In this document: positions 42,384 through 50,948 of the stretch, in pieces | How positions within the stretch are numbered: the stretch's first letter is position 1 | Layout: every line of letters starts with the position of its first letter | Source: an uncultured Collinsella sp. | GTDB lineage: Bacteria; Actinomycetota; Coriobacteriia; Coriobacteriales; Coriobacteriaceae | Direction of reading: 5' to 3' | Length of the DNA: 57,073 nt | Assembly: GCA_900551665.1 (NCBI GenBank) | Contig: URWW01000007.1 | Coordinates: 1-57,073 of the forward strand | Notes under the pieces: generated by a model | Told to the model about the DNA's origin: nothing | Database searches by the model: none | Seen by the model: the letters and a program-made list of their open reading frames with translations, nothing else | Program-made: the position numbers and the translations under genes

Positions 42384-43445
42384 CTACCAGCGCGGGAGCG
42401 TGGGCACCAAAGAGAGCCTGTCGGCAATGCCCGACGTCCAACGCACCTCGTCCGCATCGCTGATGAACACGCCCTCGACGCCGTCGATCCCCTCGACGAA
42501 CGCCGGGCCCTCGTCCATGCCCAACATAAGCGCCGCAGTCGAATAGCCGTCGCAGTCGATCGACGTGGGCGCGATGATGGTCGCACTCGCCACGTCGGTG
42601 CGCGCGGGCATGCCGTCCTTGGGACTCAAGATGTGGTGGTACGTCCGCCCTCCCCGCGTGAAACGTCGCTCATGCAGGCCGCTCGTCACGACCGACCCGT
42701 CCGAGACATCGACGATGGCGCGGTAATGAGCCGGGTCGCGCGGGTTGACGATGCCGATCTTCCAAGGGGCGCCGGCATGCACGGGCGGGCGGGCCGCATC
42801 GTCTCGGGGCCTTCCGCCTCGAACGAGCACATTGCCGCCCAGGTTGATGACAAAACGCTCGACGCCGTGATCCAGAAGAATGCCAGCCAGGGCATCGGCG
42901 ATATAACCCTTTGCCACGCCCCCTAGGTCGAGCACCGTCTCGGGGTCGTCTATCGACAACGTCGGCGCGGCGGAGGTACCGCCGAGGTGGATGTGGGAAC
43001 AGCCCAGGTGCGGCAGCGCACGTGACAGGGCCAACGGGCTGGGGACCACGCCCTCGTGGAAATCCCACAGGTGCGTCACCGTCCCCATCGTGACGTCGAA
43101 GGTCCCGCGGCTGCGTTCGCAGTACCCCAGCGCGGCGCGGACGAGCTCCGCCGTCTCGGGGGACACGTCGACCGCCTCCGGGGACGCGGCGTGCGCGCGG
43201 CAGATATCCGAATCGCAGAGCGTGCGCGACAGGCGTCGCTCGAAATAGGCGCATCGTTCCCTGCACGCGGTCAGGGCCGCGTCGAGCCGGGCTCGGACCG
43301 CATCGTCGGACGAGGATTCGTCATCCGACGCATAGGCGTGGAAATGAACGTCGGTGTTGAAGATGAAGAAGGATATGACCCTCGACCCGTCCTCGCCCTC
43401 GCGAGGGACGGCTCGGTCCACATCACCGTATTCGTAGCGCTGCAT
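42384..43445 (-). CDS. apbE: FAD:protein FMN transferase (ApbE-like)
   Basis: Attaches FMN covalently to threonine residues of Na+-pumping or extracytoplasmic flavoproteins. The 353-residue protein has the ApbE blocks GTFDVTMGTVTHLWDFHEG, VLDLGGVAKGYIADALAGIL, FVINLGGNVLVRGGRP, WKIGIVNPRDP, VVTSGLHERRF and YHHILSPKDGMPA, with DCDGYSTAALMLG near the end. No signal peptide or lipobox is seen, so it may act in the cytoplasm. The ATG at 43445 has GAGGAG 4 bases upstream; the frame continues upstream without support. It stands alone in this region. Confidence 0.93.
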   Translation of the reverse strand: MQRYEYGDVDRAVPREGEDGSRVISFFIFNTDVHFHAYASDDESSSDDAVRARLDAALTACRERCAYFERRLSRTLCDSDICRAHAASPEAVDVSPETAELVRAALGYCERSRGTFDVTMGTVTHLWDFHEGVVPSPLALSRALPHLGCSHIHLGGTSAAPTLSIDDPETVLDLGGVAKGYIADALAGILLDHGVERFVINLGGNVLVRGGRPRDDAARPPVHAGAPWKIGIVNPRDPAHYRAIVDVSDGSVVTSGLHERRFTRGGRTYHHILSPKDGMPARTDVASATIIAPTSIDCDGYSTAALMLGMDEGPAFVEGIDGVEGVFISDADEVRWTSGIADRLSLVPTLPRW

Positions 43446-43601
43446 ATCACTCCTCACATCCGACGGGCCCGCGCGAAGTCCGGGTAGAATGAGCGGGACA
43501 ACGGAAGCGGCGCGGGCATCTCGTCGCTCCACCAAGTCCCGGCCCGTCGACCGGCGGGGGCGCGCCGTCACCGAGCGCGCATCGAAGCGAAAGGCCCCTA
43601 C

Positions 43602-43967
43602 ATGCGATTTTTCCTCAATTGGCTTCTGACGTCCATCGCCATCGCCGTGGCAGCGTTCATCGTCCCCGGCATCCATCCCTTCGGGACGGCCGATCCATGG
43701 CTTAGCTTCGCCTTCGTCGGATTGTTCCTCGGCATCGTGAACTCTCTGGTCAAACCGTTCATCACGGTCATCTCGCTTCCGCTCACCTGCCTCACGGTCG
43801 GGTTGTTCCAACTCGTGGTCAACAGCTTCATGCTCGAGCTCGCCAGCTGGCTCTCCGTGAACCTGCTCGGCTCCGGCATCGCCATCAGCGGCTTCGGCGC
43901 GGCGCTGTTCGGCAGCATCATCGTGAGCATCGTGTGTACGCTGCTCGGAGTCGTCACCAACGATTGA
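43602..43967 (+). CDS. Small membrane protein, phage-holin-IV/YvlD-like family
   Basis: A 121-residue protein with four hydrophobic segments: MRFFLNWLLTSIAIAVAAFI, WLSFAFVGLFLGIVNSLV, FITVISLPLTCLTVGLFQLV and FGAALFGSIIVSIVCTLLGV. The pattern LxxGIVNxxVKPFI-x-xxSLPLTxLTxGLF is diagnostic of the YvlD (PF04020-like) family of bacterial membrane proteins, named for holins but not lytic and mostly uncharacterised. AAAGG precedes the ATG. It converges on the Rrf2 gene with a 31-base gap. Confidence 0.88.
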   Translation: MRFFLNWLLTSIAIAVAAFIVPGIHPFGTADPWLSFAFVGLFLGIVNSLVKPFITVISLPLTCLTVGLFQLVVNSFMLELASWLSVNLLGSGIAISGFGAALFGSIIVSIVCTLLGVVTND

Positions 43968-43998
43968 CGCCGCGGAGAAGCGGGTATCCGACCGGGGT

Positions 43999-44442
43999 CT
44001 AGGAGATGCAGGGGCCCGAGACCGTGCCGTCGGGATCGGGCTCGTGCATCAGGTCCGCGATCGTGACACCGTCGAGATAGTCGGAGATCATGGTGTCGAG
44101 CTCCCGCCAAACGCACACCGTGCGACAATGGTCCGCGCGCTCGCACCCGTCATGCCCGTGTTCCAGGCATGCGACGGGGCACAGGGACCCCTCGGTCAAA
44201 CGGAGGATCTCGCCGATCTTGAACTCCTCGGGTTCACGCGTGAGGCGGTATCCCCCGCCCTTGCCGCGAAGGCCCGAGAGCAATCCGTGCCGCACCAACG
44301 TCGAGAGGATGTTCTCGAGATACTTCTCCGAGATTCCCTGCCGCGCGGCGATCTGCTTGAGTGGCGTGCGCCCCTCCGACCGATGTTCCGCGAGGTCGAT
44401 CATCACGCGAAGCGCGTAGCGACCCTTCGTCGACACCAGCAT
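43999..44442 (-). CDS. Rrf2-family transcription regulator
   Basis: A 147-residue winged-helix regulator: MLVSTKGRYALRVMIDLAEH, ARQGISEKYLENILSTLVRH, and LLSGLRGKGGGYRLTREPEE are the standard Rrf2 helix-turn-helix and wing. The sensor part has three or four cysteines (SLCPVACLEHGHDGCERADHC), the spacing used by IscR-type proteins for a Fe-S cluster. It is divergent from cysK-mnmA and probably controls it in response to sulfur or cluster status, like CymR or IscR. AGGGA precedes the ATG. Confidence 0.92.
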   Translation of the reverse strand: MLVSTKGRYALRVMIDLAEHRSEGRTPLKQIAARQGISEKYLENILSTLVRHGLLSGLRGKGGGYRLTREPEEFKIGEILRLTEGSLCPVACLEHGHDGCERADHCRTVCVWRELDTMISDYLDGVTIADLMHEPDPDGTVSGPCIS

Positions 44443-44548
44443 GATGTCCCTACCCCCTTCTTGACGTGTCCGAATACCGACAGGATATCAGATAACCCCC
44501 CGTGGCATATGGGTATTTTCCCTCGTCCCGATGAACGTTTTCCCATTG

Positions 44549-44578
44549 TTTTCACTCGGTTATCCCATCCGCTATAAT
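44549..44578 (+). promoter_or_regulatory. Promoter of cysK-mnmA
   Basis: -35-like TTTTCA (44549-44554), 18-base spacer, and a perfect -10 TATAAT (44573-44578). The expected start is near 44585, leaving an 80-base leader. GGTTATC inside the spacer mirrors GATAACC at 44491-44497 near the divergent Rrf2 gene, a possible operator pair. Confidence 0.65.
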
Positions 44579-44666
44579 AATCCTATCATTTTCGTATGTT
44601 TATAATTCGGCAACACCCTTGCATCGGCGGGACGTACAATTACCGTCACCTTTCGAAGGAGCAGAC

Positions 44667-45629
44667 ATGACTCGCATCCGCACCTCAATAGACGAGCTGA
44701 TAGGCGGCACCCCCCTCCTCGAGCTCGTCCAGTTCGAACGAGAACTCGGCCTCAGGGCGCGCGTCCTCGTGAAGCTCGAGCGCCAGAATCCCGCGGGCTC
44801 GGTCAAGGACCGCGTGGCCCTCAACATGTTGGACGAGGCCGAGCGGGCGGGGATCATCGCCCCCGATGCCGGCTACACCATCATCGAACCGACAAGCGGC
44901 AACACCGGCGTGGGCCTCGCCGCCCTCGCCGCGGCGCGGGGATACCGCCTCGTCATCACCATGCCCGACACCATGAGCACGGAACGACGGGCTCTTCTCG
45001 CAGCCTACGGCGCTGAACTCGTCCTGACACCGGGCTCCCAGGGGATGAAAGGCGCCATCAAACGCGCCGAGGAGCTGGCCGCCTCCACTCCCAAGAGCTG
45101 GATCGCGGGGCAGTTCGCCAACCCATCGAACCCCGCCGCCCACGAGGCGACCACCGGGCCCGAGATCTGGCGCGACACCGACGGCGAGGTCGACGTCTTC
45201 GTCGCCGGAGTCGGGACCGGCGGCACGATCACCGGGGTGGGCCGGTATCTCAAGAAGATGAAGGAGAACGTCCTCATCGTCGCCGTCGAACCGGCGGACT
45301 CCCCCGTCCTCTCGGGCGGCGCCGCGGCCCCGCACGCGATCCAGGGCATCGGGGCGGGCTTCGTGCCCGAGGTCCTCGATACCGGTATCTACGACGAGGT
45401 GATCGCCGTCGAGAGCGCCGATGCGCTCGCAACCGGACGCTCCCTCGCCCGCAAAGCGGGCGTGTTGGCGGGCATATCCTCGGGCGCCGCGGTCTGGGCG
45501 GCGGTGGAGTTGGCGAAGCGCCCGGAGCACGAGGGGAAGACCATCGTCGCCCTCCTGCCCGACACCGGAGAGCGTTACCTCTCGACAGCCCTGTTCGACC
45601 AGTCGGCACCCGCGCCGTCAGACCGTTGA
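44667..45629 (+). CDS. cysK: Cysteine synthase A (O-acetylserine sulfhydrylase)
   Basis: PLP enzyme making cysteine from O-acetylserine and sulfide, 320 residues. The lysine that binds PLP is in RQNPAGSVKDRVALNML; the substrate loop is IIEPTSGNTGVGLAALAAAR; the phosphate cup is VAGVGTGGTITGVGRYLK; and SGISSGAAV-like AGISSGAAVWAA is near the C-terminus. GAAGGAG precedes the ATG. mnmA starts 8 bases after its stop, linking cysteine supply to tRNA thiolation; the divergent Rrf2 gene probably regulates both. Confidence 0.95.
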   Translation: MTRIRTSIDELIGGTPLLELVQFERELGLRARVLVKLERQNPAGSVKDRVALNMLDEAERAGIIAPDAGYTIIEPTSGNTGVGLAALAAARGYRLVITMPDTMSTERRALLAAYGAELVLTPGSQGMKGAIKRAEELAASTPKSWIAGQFANPSNPAAHEATTGPEIWRDTDGEVDVFVAGVGTGGTITGVGRYLKKMKENVLIVAVEPADSPVLSGGAAAPHAIQGIGAGFVPEVLDTGIYDEVIAVESADALATGRSLARKAGVLAGISSGAAVWAAVELAKRPEHEGKTIVALLPDTGERYLSTALFDQSAPAPSDR

Positions 45630-45637
45630 GGAGAGAG

Positions 45638-46822
45638 ATGCCGACCTCGCGCGTTCTCGTCGCCATGAGCGGCGGCGTCGACTCAAGTGTCACCGCATAC
45701 CTGCTCAAGGAGCAGGGATACGAATGCCTCGGAGCAACCATGTTGCTGCACGGCGATGCCGCGCCCGGCGCCTGTGGCAGCGGGTCGGACGCCGACGACG
45801 CCGCCGCGATCTCAGCACGTCTGGGCTTTCCCCACGAGGTCATAGACATGCGCGCGACCTTCGAGCGCCATGTGGTAGAGAAATTCGTCCGGACCTATGA
45901 GGCGGGACGCACCCCCAATCCCTGCATCGATTGCAACCGCCACCTCAAGTTCGACGCCCTGCTCACCTACGCCCTTGAACACGATTGCGATTTCATAGCC
46001 ACGGGCCATTACGGGCGCATCGACACGCTCACCGGGAACGGAAGCGGCGCGACGGGGCGCGACGAGGAGCAGGAACTCGTCGATCAAATCGCCGCGCGGG
46101 CGGGCGCACCAAGCTCCGTCCACACCCTCAGCTGCGCGCTCGACCCCTCAAAAGACCAGAGCTACGTGCTGTATTCACTCACGCAGGAACGCCTTACGCG
46201 CACCCTGCTGCCCCTCGGCGGACTGTTCAAAGAGCGCGACGTGCGTCGAATCGCCCGCGAGCAGGGCTTTGAGAATGCAGGCAAGCGCGACAGCCAAGGT
46301 ATCTGCTTCGTTCCGGACAACGACTTCGCCACCTACATCGAGAAGCGCAACGGAGCGCCGTTGCCGGAGGGCGACATCATAAACACAAGCGGTCACGTGC
46401 TGGGGCGCCATCACGGGGCGATTCGCTACACCGTGGGCCAACGCAAGGGCCTGGGCGTGGCATGCGCGCATCCCGTCTACGTGACGGGCATCGACGCCGT
46501 GACGAACACGGTCACCCTGGGAGAGGTCGCCGACCTCATGGCGGGCGGCCTCGTGGCCGATGACTGGATTTGGAGCGCGCCGGCAAACGTCATGGAAGAG
46601 CTATTGGACGAGGCGGGCGAGATGGGCCTGTCCGTGAGCGCCAAGATCCGCTACCGTCACCCCGCACAGCCCGCGTGCCTGCGCAGGGCGACGTGCGGCA
46701 AGGGTGGGATGGAGCTCGTCTTCGACGAGCCCGAGCGCGGCATCGCTCCGGGCCAGGCGGTTGTCGTGTACGCAGGCGATATCGTCTTGGGCGGCGGCAC
46801 CGTGGTGAGGGCGATCAAGTAG
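45638..46822 (+). CDS. mnmA: tRNA-specific 2-thiouridylase
   Basis: Thiolates U34 of Lys, Glu and Gln tRNAs using sulfur from a cysteine desulfurase. The 394-residue protein has the PP-loop VAMSGGVDSSVTAYLL, the first catalytic Cys region GRTPNPCIDCNRHLKFD, ATGHYGRI, DPSKDQSYVLYSL, the second Cys in KRDSQGICFVPD, and the C-terminal VGQRKGLGV. An inserted stretch (GNGSGATGRDEEQELVDQIA) near residue 135 extends it. GAGGAG precedes the ATG at 45638; an in-frame TTG 4 codons earlier is less likely. Its 3' end overlaps the convergent YoaK-like gene by 166 bases. Confidence 0.96.
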   Translation: MPTSRVLVAMSGGVDSSVTAYLLKEQGYECLGATMLLHGDAAPGACGSGSDADDAAAISARLGFPHEVIDMRATFERHVVEKFVRTYEAGRTPNPCIDCNRHLKFDALLTYALEHDCDFIATGHYGRIDTLTGNGSGATGRDEEQELVDQIAARAGAPSSVHTLSCALDPSKDQSYVLYSLTQERLTRTLLPLGGLFKERDVRRIAREQGFENAGKRDSQGICFVPDNDFATYIEKRNGAPLPEGDIINTSGHVLGRHHGAIRYTVGQRKGLGVACAHPVYVTGIDAVTNTVTLGEVADLMAGGLVADDWIWSAPANVMEELLDEAGEMGLSVSAKIRYRHPAQPACLRRATCGKGGMELVFDEPERGIAPGQAVVVYAGDIVLGGGTVVRAIK

Positions 46823-47529
46823 CCTGTGCACCGGGCGAACGAACGCTCCTCCTCCGTCGTCTCGCGCTCCCCCGCAGCCTCGCGGTCGGAAAACATCATG
46901 AAGAACGCCGCGAGCAACAGCAGAGAGCAGATGCCGATAGCCGAGAGCCCAAATCGCTCGAGGCACCAGTTGCCGAGCACGGCACCGCACACGAACACGG
47001 CGATCACACCGAAGTACAGGAGCCCGTTGACCAGGAAGCCGCGCTCATGCGTGATGATGTAGTCGTCGACGTTTTGCAGAGCGCTGCGCAAGTTGCCGAT
47101 GCACATGGTGGTGGCAATGCCACGCCCGCGGATCTTGCGAAAACTCTCGACCTGCATACCGCAGGCAAGCGAGGTGAGACCGTTGGCGAGCATGTTGTGC
47201 TCAGGGGGCAGCAGGCCGACACCGAGCAAGATGAGAGCCTCGGCCAAGACGGTGAGCTGGCGCCAATGCAAGACGCTGACAAACCGTTCGTGTACCAAGT
47301 CGCTCATCATGATGCCGACGGAAAAGCACAGGACCGGCAAGAGGAAATGCATGGCGAGGGGGATGTTGCCCTCGGAGATGTGCACGCCCACGAGCAAGAT
47401 GTTGCCCGTCTGCGCGTTGGCGAACACGCCGCCGCGACCGACGTAGGAATACACGTCCATGAAGCCGCCGACCAACGCCAGGATGACGCCGAGCTCGATC
47501 GACTCGGATACTTGCTTCGCGCGCTCCAT
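46657..47529 (-). CDS. YoaK/DUF1275-family membrane protein
   Basis: Integral membrane protein of 290 residues with six hydrophobic segments. DUF1275 markers are ALVGGFMDVYSYVGRGGVFA then NAQTGNILLVG near the start, MQVESFRKIRGRGIATTMCI then GNLRSALQ in the middle, and two late helices (LLYFGVIAVFVCGAVLG, IGICSLLLLAAFFMMF). The function of the family is unknown (possibly small-molecule transport). About 65 C-terminal residues after SDREAAGERETTEEE are not membrane-like and are antisense to the end of mnmA, suggesting loss of the original stop. It lies downstream of a palindromic repeat. Confidence 0.85.
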   Translation of the reverse strand: MERAKQVSESIELGVILALVGGFMDVYSYVGRGGVFANAQTGNILLVGVHISEGNIPLAMHFLLPVLCFSVGIMMSDLVHERFVSVLHWRQLTVLAEALILLGVGLLPPEHNMLANGLTSLACGMQVESFRKIRGRGIATTMCIGNLRSALQNVDDYIITHERGFLVNGLLYFGVIAVFVCGAVLGNWCLERFGLSAIGICSLLLLAAFFMMFSDREAAGERETTEEERSFARCTGYLIALTTVPPPKTISPAYTTTAWPGAMPRSGSSKTSSIPPLPHVALRRHAGCAG

Positions 47530-47588
47530 GTGTCCCTCCCCTCACATCGGCCCAACGGAGATCTTGTACAGCATATGCCATGCCGAAC

Positions 47589-47617
47589 CTCAATTTGGAG
47601 ACCGTCCCCAAATTGAG
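47589..47617. repeat. Short intergenic palindrome
   Basis: CTCAATTTGGAGAC (47589-47602) pairs with GTCCCCAAATTGAG (47604-47617), one mismatch. The motif matches the core of the element at 34971-35039. It sits between the divergent YoaK-like gene and the mgtA promoter. Confidence 0.8.
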
Positions 47618-47674
47618 ACACTTAACGCCTTCTTTACAAACCTACCCAATTTGTGAATTAGACTGAAATCGCGC

Positions 47675-47702
47675 TTGACAGCTCCAACGGGCGGTCTACA
47701 CT
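47675..47702 (+). promoter_or_regulatory. Strong promoter of the mgtA unit
   Basis: Perfect -35 TTGACA (47675-47680), 16-base spacer, -10 TACACT (47697-47702). Transcription would begin near 47709, about 310 bases before the mgtA start, leaving a long leader. Confidence 0.8.
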
Positions 47703-47754
47703 AGCGTGCGAATCTCGAAGAAGGCCCCGGCCGCGACCGAAAAGGAGGTGCGTC

Positions 47755-47856
47755 ATGGACCACCCTGCCAGTAGCTGTGCCCAGCAGGCTAGCAAACCCC
47801 GATTGCGCCATGACGGCGCCCGCGGACCGCTTTCACGCCTTCTGATCGGACGATAA
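47755..47856 (+). CDS. Candidate 33-residue leader peptide upstream of mgtA
   Basis: ATG at 47755 with a near-ideal AAAGGAGG 6 bases upstream; it starts MDHPASSCAQQASKPRLRHD and ends SRLLIGR before TAA. The peptide is basic in its second half and has three prolines. It lies between a strong promoter and mgtA, the place where enterobacteria encode the Mg-sensing MgtL leader, but no sequence similarity to MgtL is claimed. The ribosome-binding block is nearly identical to that of mgtA (15 of 17 bases at 47741-47757 versus 48006-48022). Function is inferred from position and translation signals only. Confidence 0.5.
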   Translation: MDHPASSCAQQASKPRLRHDGARGPLSRLLIGR

Positions 47857-47919
47857 GTCTCCAGGCATAACGGACGCACGGACGTCATCCGCCATCGCGA
47901 CGCAACCGAATCGATGTCC

Positions 47920-47957
47920 TCGCGGCAATCGCCGCGATCGACCCATGCCTGCATGGG
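47920..47957 (+). promoter_or_regulatory. Two adjacent hairpins in the mgtA leader RNA
   Basis: TCGCGGC/GCCGCGA (47920-47926, 47931-47937) with a 4-base loop is followed at once by CCCATG/CATGGG (47942-47947, 47952-47957). They lie between the leader frame and mgtA and could be attenuator or sensor structures. No T-tract follows, so they are not simple terminators. No known riboswitch was recognised. Confidence 0.5.
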
Positions 47958-48019
47958 CGCATCTCCCCTTATTCGACCGCACACCCGGCAACGTCGGGAC
48001 AACGTCAAGGAGGTGCCTC

Positions 48020-50908
48020 ATGACCTGGATGAAGCACATCGACCGTATCGAGACCACTGGAATCGGAACAGACCTTCACGTGGCCGGAAGCCGCGTGCGC
48101 CGCGGTATCCACCGCGTCATCGGCAGCGTGAGCTCGCATGTTCGCCACAACGTGAGCACGGCTGCAGTGGCAAAGCGAACCTCGGGACTCGACCCCGAGA
48201 TCGCGCGCATCGGATGCCTGGGTGCCGCTGAGGTCATGGACCTGCTCGGCACCGGCGAGCACGGCCTCACCGAGCAGCAGGCCCATCGCATCCGCTCGGT
48301 GCACGGCGCCAACATCATCGCCCCCGAGCATCACGATCCGCTCTCCGCCCGCCTCTCCCGCGCGTTCCTCACGCCGTTCACCCTCATCCTGCTCGCACTT
48401 GCCGCGATCTCGCTGTACACCAACGTCTACCTTGCCGCACCCGGCGAGGCCGACCCCTCCACCGCCATCATCATCGGCGTCATGGTCCTCATCTCCGGAG
48501 GCATCTCGTTTTGGCAGGACACCCGCGGAGCCGCCGCGGCGGACGCCCTGAAGGGCCTCGTCTCCATCACCTGCCGCTGCGTGCGCGAGGACACCGGGGC
48601 CGCGGAGATCCCGCTGGCGGACGTGGTCCCCGGCGACCTGATCGAGCTCGCCGCGGGCGACATCATCCCCGCCGACCTGCGCATCGTCTCGGCCAAGGAC
48701 CTGTTCCTCACCCAGGCCGCCCTCACCGGCGAATCCGACCCCGTCGAGAAGACCCCCGCCGCCATCGAGGAGCCCGCCGGACGGGCGCTGCTCATCGACG
48801 ATTGCACGAACTTCGCCTTCGCGGGCACCACCGTGCAGAGCGGTTCGGGCACGGGCGTCGTCGTGACCACCGGTGCGCGCACCTACCTGGGCGGCATCGC
48901 AAGCGCGCTCGACTCCCGCCCGACCACCACGAGCTTCGATGCCGGCGTGGCGTCGGTCTCCCGCGTGCTCGTCGGGTTCATGCTCGTCATGTGCCCCATC
49001 GTGTTCGTCCTGTGCGGCCTCACCAAGGGCGATTGGCTCGACGCGCTGCTGTTCTCCATCTCCGTCGCCGTGGGCATCACACCGCAGATGCTGCCGGTCA
49101 TCGTGACGACCTGCCTCGCGCGCGGCGCAGAGGCCATGCGCGCGAAGGACGTCGTGGTCAAGGAGATCTCCTCCATCCAGAACCTGGGCGCCATGGACGT
49201 GCTGTGCTGCGATAAGACAGGCACCCTCACGCGCGACAAAATCGTGCTCGAGCGTCATCTCGACGTGCTGGGCGCGCCCAGCGACCGCGTGCTCCGCCAC
49301 GCCTATCTCAACAGCGTCTTCCAAACCGGCCTGCGCAACCTCATGGACGAGGCCATCATCGAGCGCGCCGAGGGCCTTGCCGCCGGCGGCCGCAGCATGG
49401 ACGCCCGAGCGAGCGAGGCCGGCGTACGGACCTCCCCCGAGGCCGCGGCGATCGCCGGTGCGCGCGACCATTGGCGTCTGGTGGACGAGATTCCCTTCGA
49501 CTTCGACCGTCGCCGCATGAGCGTGGTGGTCGAAGACGCCGCCGGCAAGCGCCAGCTCATCACCAAGGGAGCCGTCGAGGAGATGATCGACGCATGCAGC
49601 GCGGTCGAGGTCGGGACCGAGGTCCTGCCGCTCACCGATGAACAGGCCGATCAGATTCTCGACCGCGTCCGCGGCCTCAACGAGCGCGGCATGCGCGTGG
49701 TCGGCGTGGCCCAGCGAAACGACGTGCCGGCCCGCGACCTCACCGCCGCCGACGAGCATGACATGACGCTCATCGGTTATCTCGCCTTCCTCGATCCGCC
49801 CAAGGCAAGCGCCAAGGCGGCCGTGAAGGAGCTCGGCGATTTGGGTGTGGCAGTGAAGGTGCTCACCGGCGACAACGCCGCCGTTGCCGCGACCGTCTGC
49901 GAGCAGGTCGGCATCGACGCCCGCAATATGCTCACCGGAGCCGACGTCGACCTGCTCAGCGACGACGAGCTCGCCGAGCAGGTCGAGCGCACGGGGCTCT
50001 TCGCCAAGCTCTCCCCGCTGCAGAAGGCCCGCATCGTCGAAGTCCTGCGCACGCACGGCAAGCACACCGTGGGCTTCATGGGTGACGGCATCAACGACGC
50101 AGCCGCCATGCGCGCCAGCGACTGCGGCATCTCCGTCGACACCGCCGTCGACGTCGCCAAGGAGAGCGCCGACATCATCTTGCTCAAGAAGGATCTCACC
50201 GTACTCGCCCACGGCATCGTCGAGGGGCGCCGCACCTACGGCAACACCATCAAATACATCAAGACCACCGCGAGCTCCAACTTCGGCAATGTGCTCTCCG
50301 TGCTCGTCGCCGCCGCGTTCCTGCCGTTTTTGCCCATGAGCGCGCTGCAGCTGCTCCTGCTCGGCATGGCCTACACGGTAAGCTGCGCCGCCCTGCCCTG
50401 GGACCGCGTCGACGAGTCGTTCCTCGCCCGCCCGCGCACCTGGAACGCACGCGGCATCGTGAGCTTCATGCTCAAGATCGGCCCCGTAAGCTCCGTCTTC
50501 GACATCCTGACCTTCGCGGCGATGTTCTGGATCGTGTGCCCGCTCGTGGTGGGCGCACCCTGGGACGCCCTCACCGATCCAGCTCAGCGCGCCCTGTTCG
50601 CGCTCGTCTTCCAGACCGGCTGGTTCGTCGAGTCCATGTGGACGCAGACCCTCGTGATCCACCTGCTGCGCACCGAGCGCCTGCCCTTTGTGCAGAGCAA
50701 GCCCGCCGCGTCCCTCACCGCCCTCACGGTTCTGGGCGTGGGCCTGGTGACCGCCATGCCCTACGTTCCGGGTGTGAACGCGGCTCTCGACCTGATGCCG
50801 CTGCCGAGCGCGTTCTTCGGCGTCCTCGCCGTGATGATGATCGGCTACCTGCTGCTCACGAGCATCGCCAAGGCACTCTACGTCCGCGTCCACGGCGAGC
50901 TGCTGTAG
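48020..50908 (+). CDS. mgtA: Magnesium-translocating P-type ATPase
   Basis: P3B-type Mg2+ importer in the cytoplasmic membrane, 962 residues. P-type motifs: AALTGESDPVEKTPAA (actuator TGES), LCCDKTGTLTRDKIVLER (phosphorylation Asp), LTGDNAAVAATVC, and VGFMGDGINDAAAMRASDCG then ISVDTAVDVAKESADIILLK (hinge). About ten membrane helices; the MgtA-specific C-terminal pair is present. The ATG at 48020 has AAGGAGG 7 bases upstream. It is preceded by a strong promoter, a translated leader and hairpins, so regulation by the leader is likely. A long inverted repeat follows. Confidence 0.95.
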   Translation: MTWMKHIDRIETTGIGTDLHVAGSRVRRGIHRVIGSVSSHVRHNVSTAAVAKRTSGLDPEIARIGCLGAAEVMDLLGTGEHGLTEQQAHRIRSVHGANIIAPEHHDPLSARLSRAFLTPFTLILLALAAISLYTNVYLAAPGEADPSTAIIIGVMVLISGGISFWQDTRGAAAADALKGLVSITCRCVREDTGAAEIPLADVVPGDLIELAAGDIIPADLRIVSAKDLFLTQAALTGESDPVEKTPAAIEEPAGRALLIDDCTNFAFAGTTVQSGSGTGVVVTTGARTYLGGIASALDSRPTTTSFDAGVASVSRVLVGFMLVMCPIVFVLCGLTKGDWLDALLFSISVAVGITPQMLPVIVTTCLARGAEAMRAKDVVVKEISSIQNLGAMDVLCCDKTGTLTRDKIVLERHLDVLGAPSDRVLRHAYLNSVFQTGLRNLMDEAIIERAEGLAAGGRSMDARASEAGVRTSPEAAAIAGARDHWRLVDEIPFDFDRRRMSVVVEDAAGKRQLITKGAVEEMIDACSAVEVGTEVLPLTDEQADQILDRVRGLNERGMRVVGVAQRNDVPARDLTAADEHDMTLIGYLAFLDPPKASAKAAVKELGDLGVAVKVLTGDNAAVAATVCEQVGIDARNMLTGADVDLLSDDELAEQVERTGLFAKLSPLQKARIVEVLRTHGKHTVGFMGDGINDAAAMRASDCGISVDTAVDVAKESADIILLKKDLTVLAHGIVEGRRTYGNTIKYIKTTASSNFGNVLSVLVAAAFLPFLPMSALQLLLLGMAYTVSCAALPWDRVDESFLARPRTWNARGIVSFMLKIGPVSSVFDILTFAAMFWIVCPLVVGAPWDALTDPAQRALFALVFQTGWFVESMWTQTLVIHLLRTERLPFVQSKPAASLTALTVLGVGLVTAMPYVPGVNAALDLMPLPSAFFGVLAVMMIGYLLLTSIAKALYVRVHGELL

Positions 50909-50948
50909 GAAGACCCCCTTGCGGAAACGCTCGGAAACCGCGTATCCC

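Noticed and set aside
47857..48019. Known Mg2+ (M-box) riboswitch before mgtA
   Set aside because: The leader segment is short and I do not see the M-box conserved blocks; only two simple hairpins are supported.
48005..50893. Long minus-strand open frame opposite mgtA
   Set aside because: mgtA has all P-type ATPase motifs; the antisense translation is a repetitive D/G/A/H/E-rich shadow.
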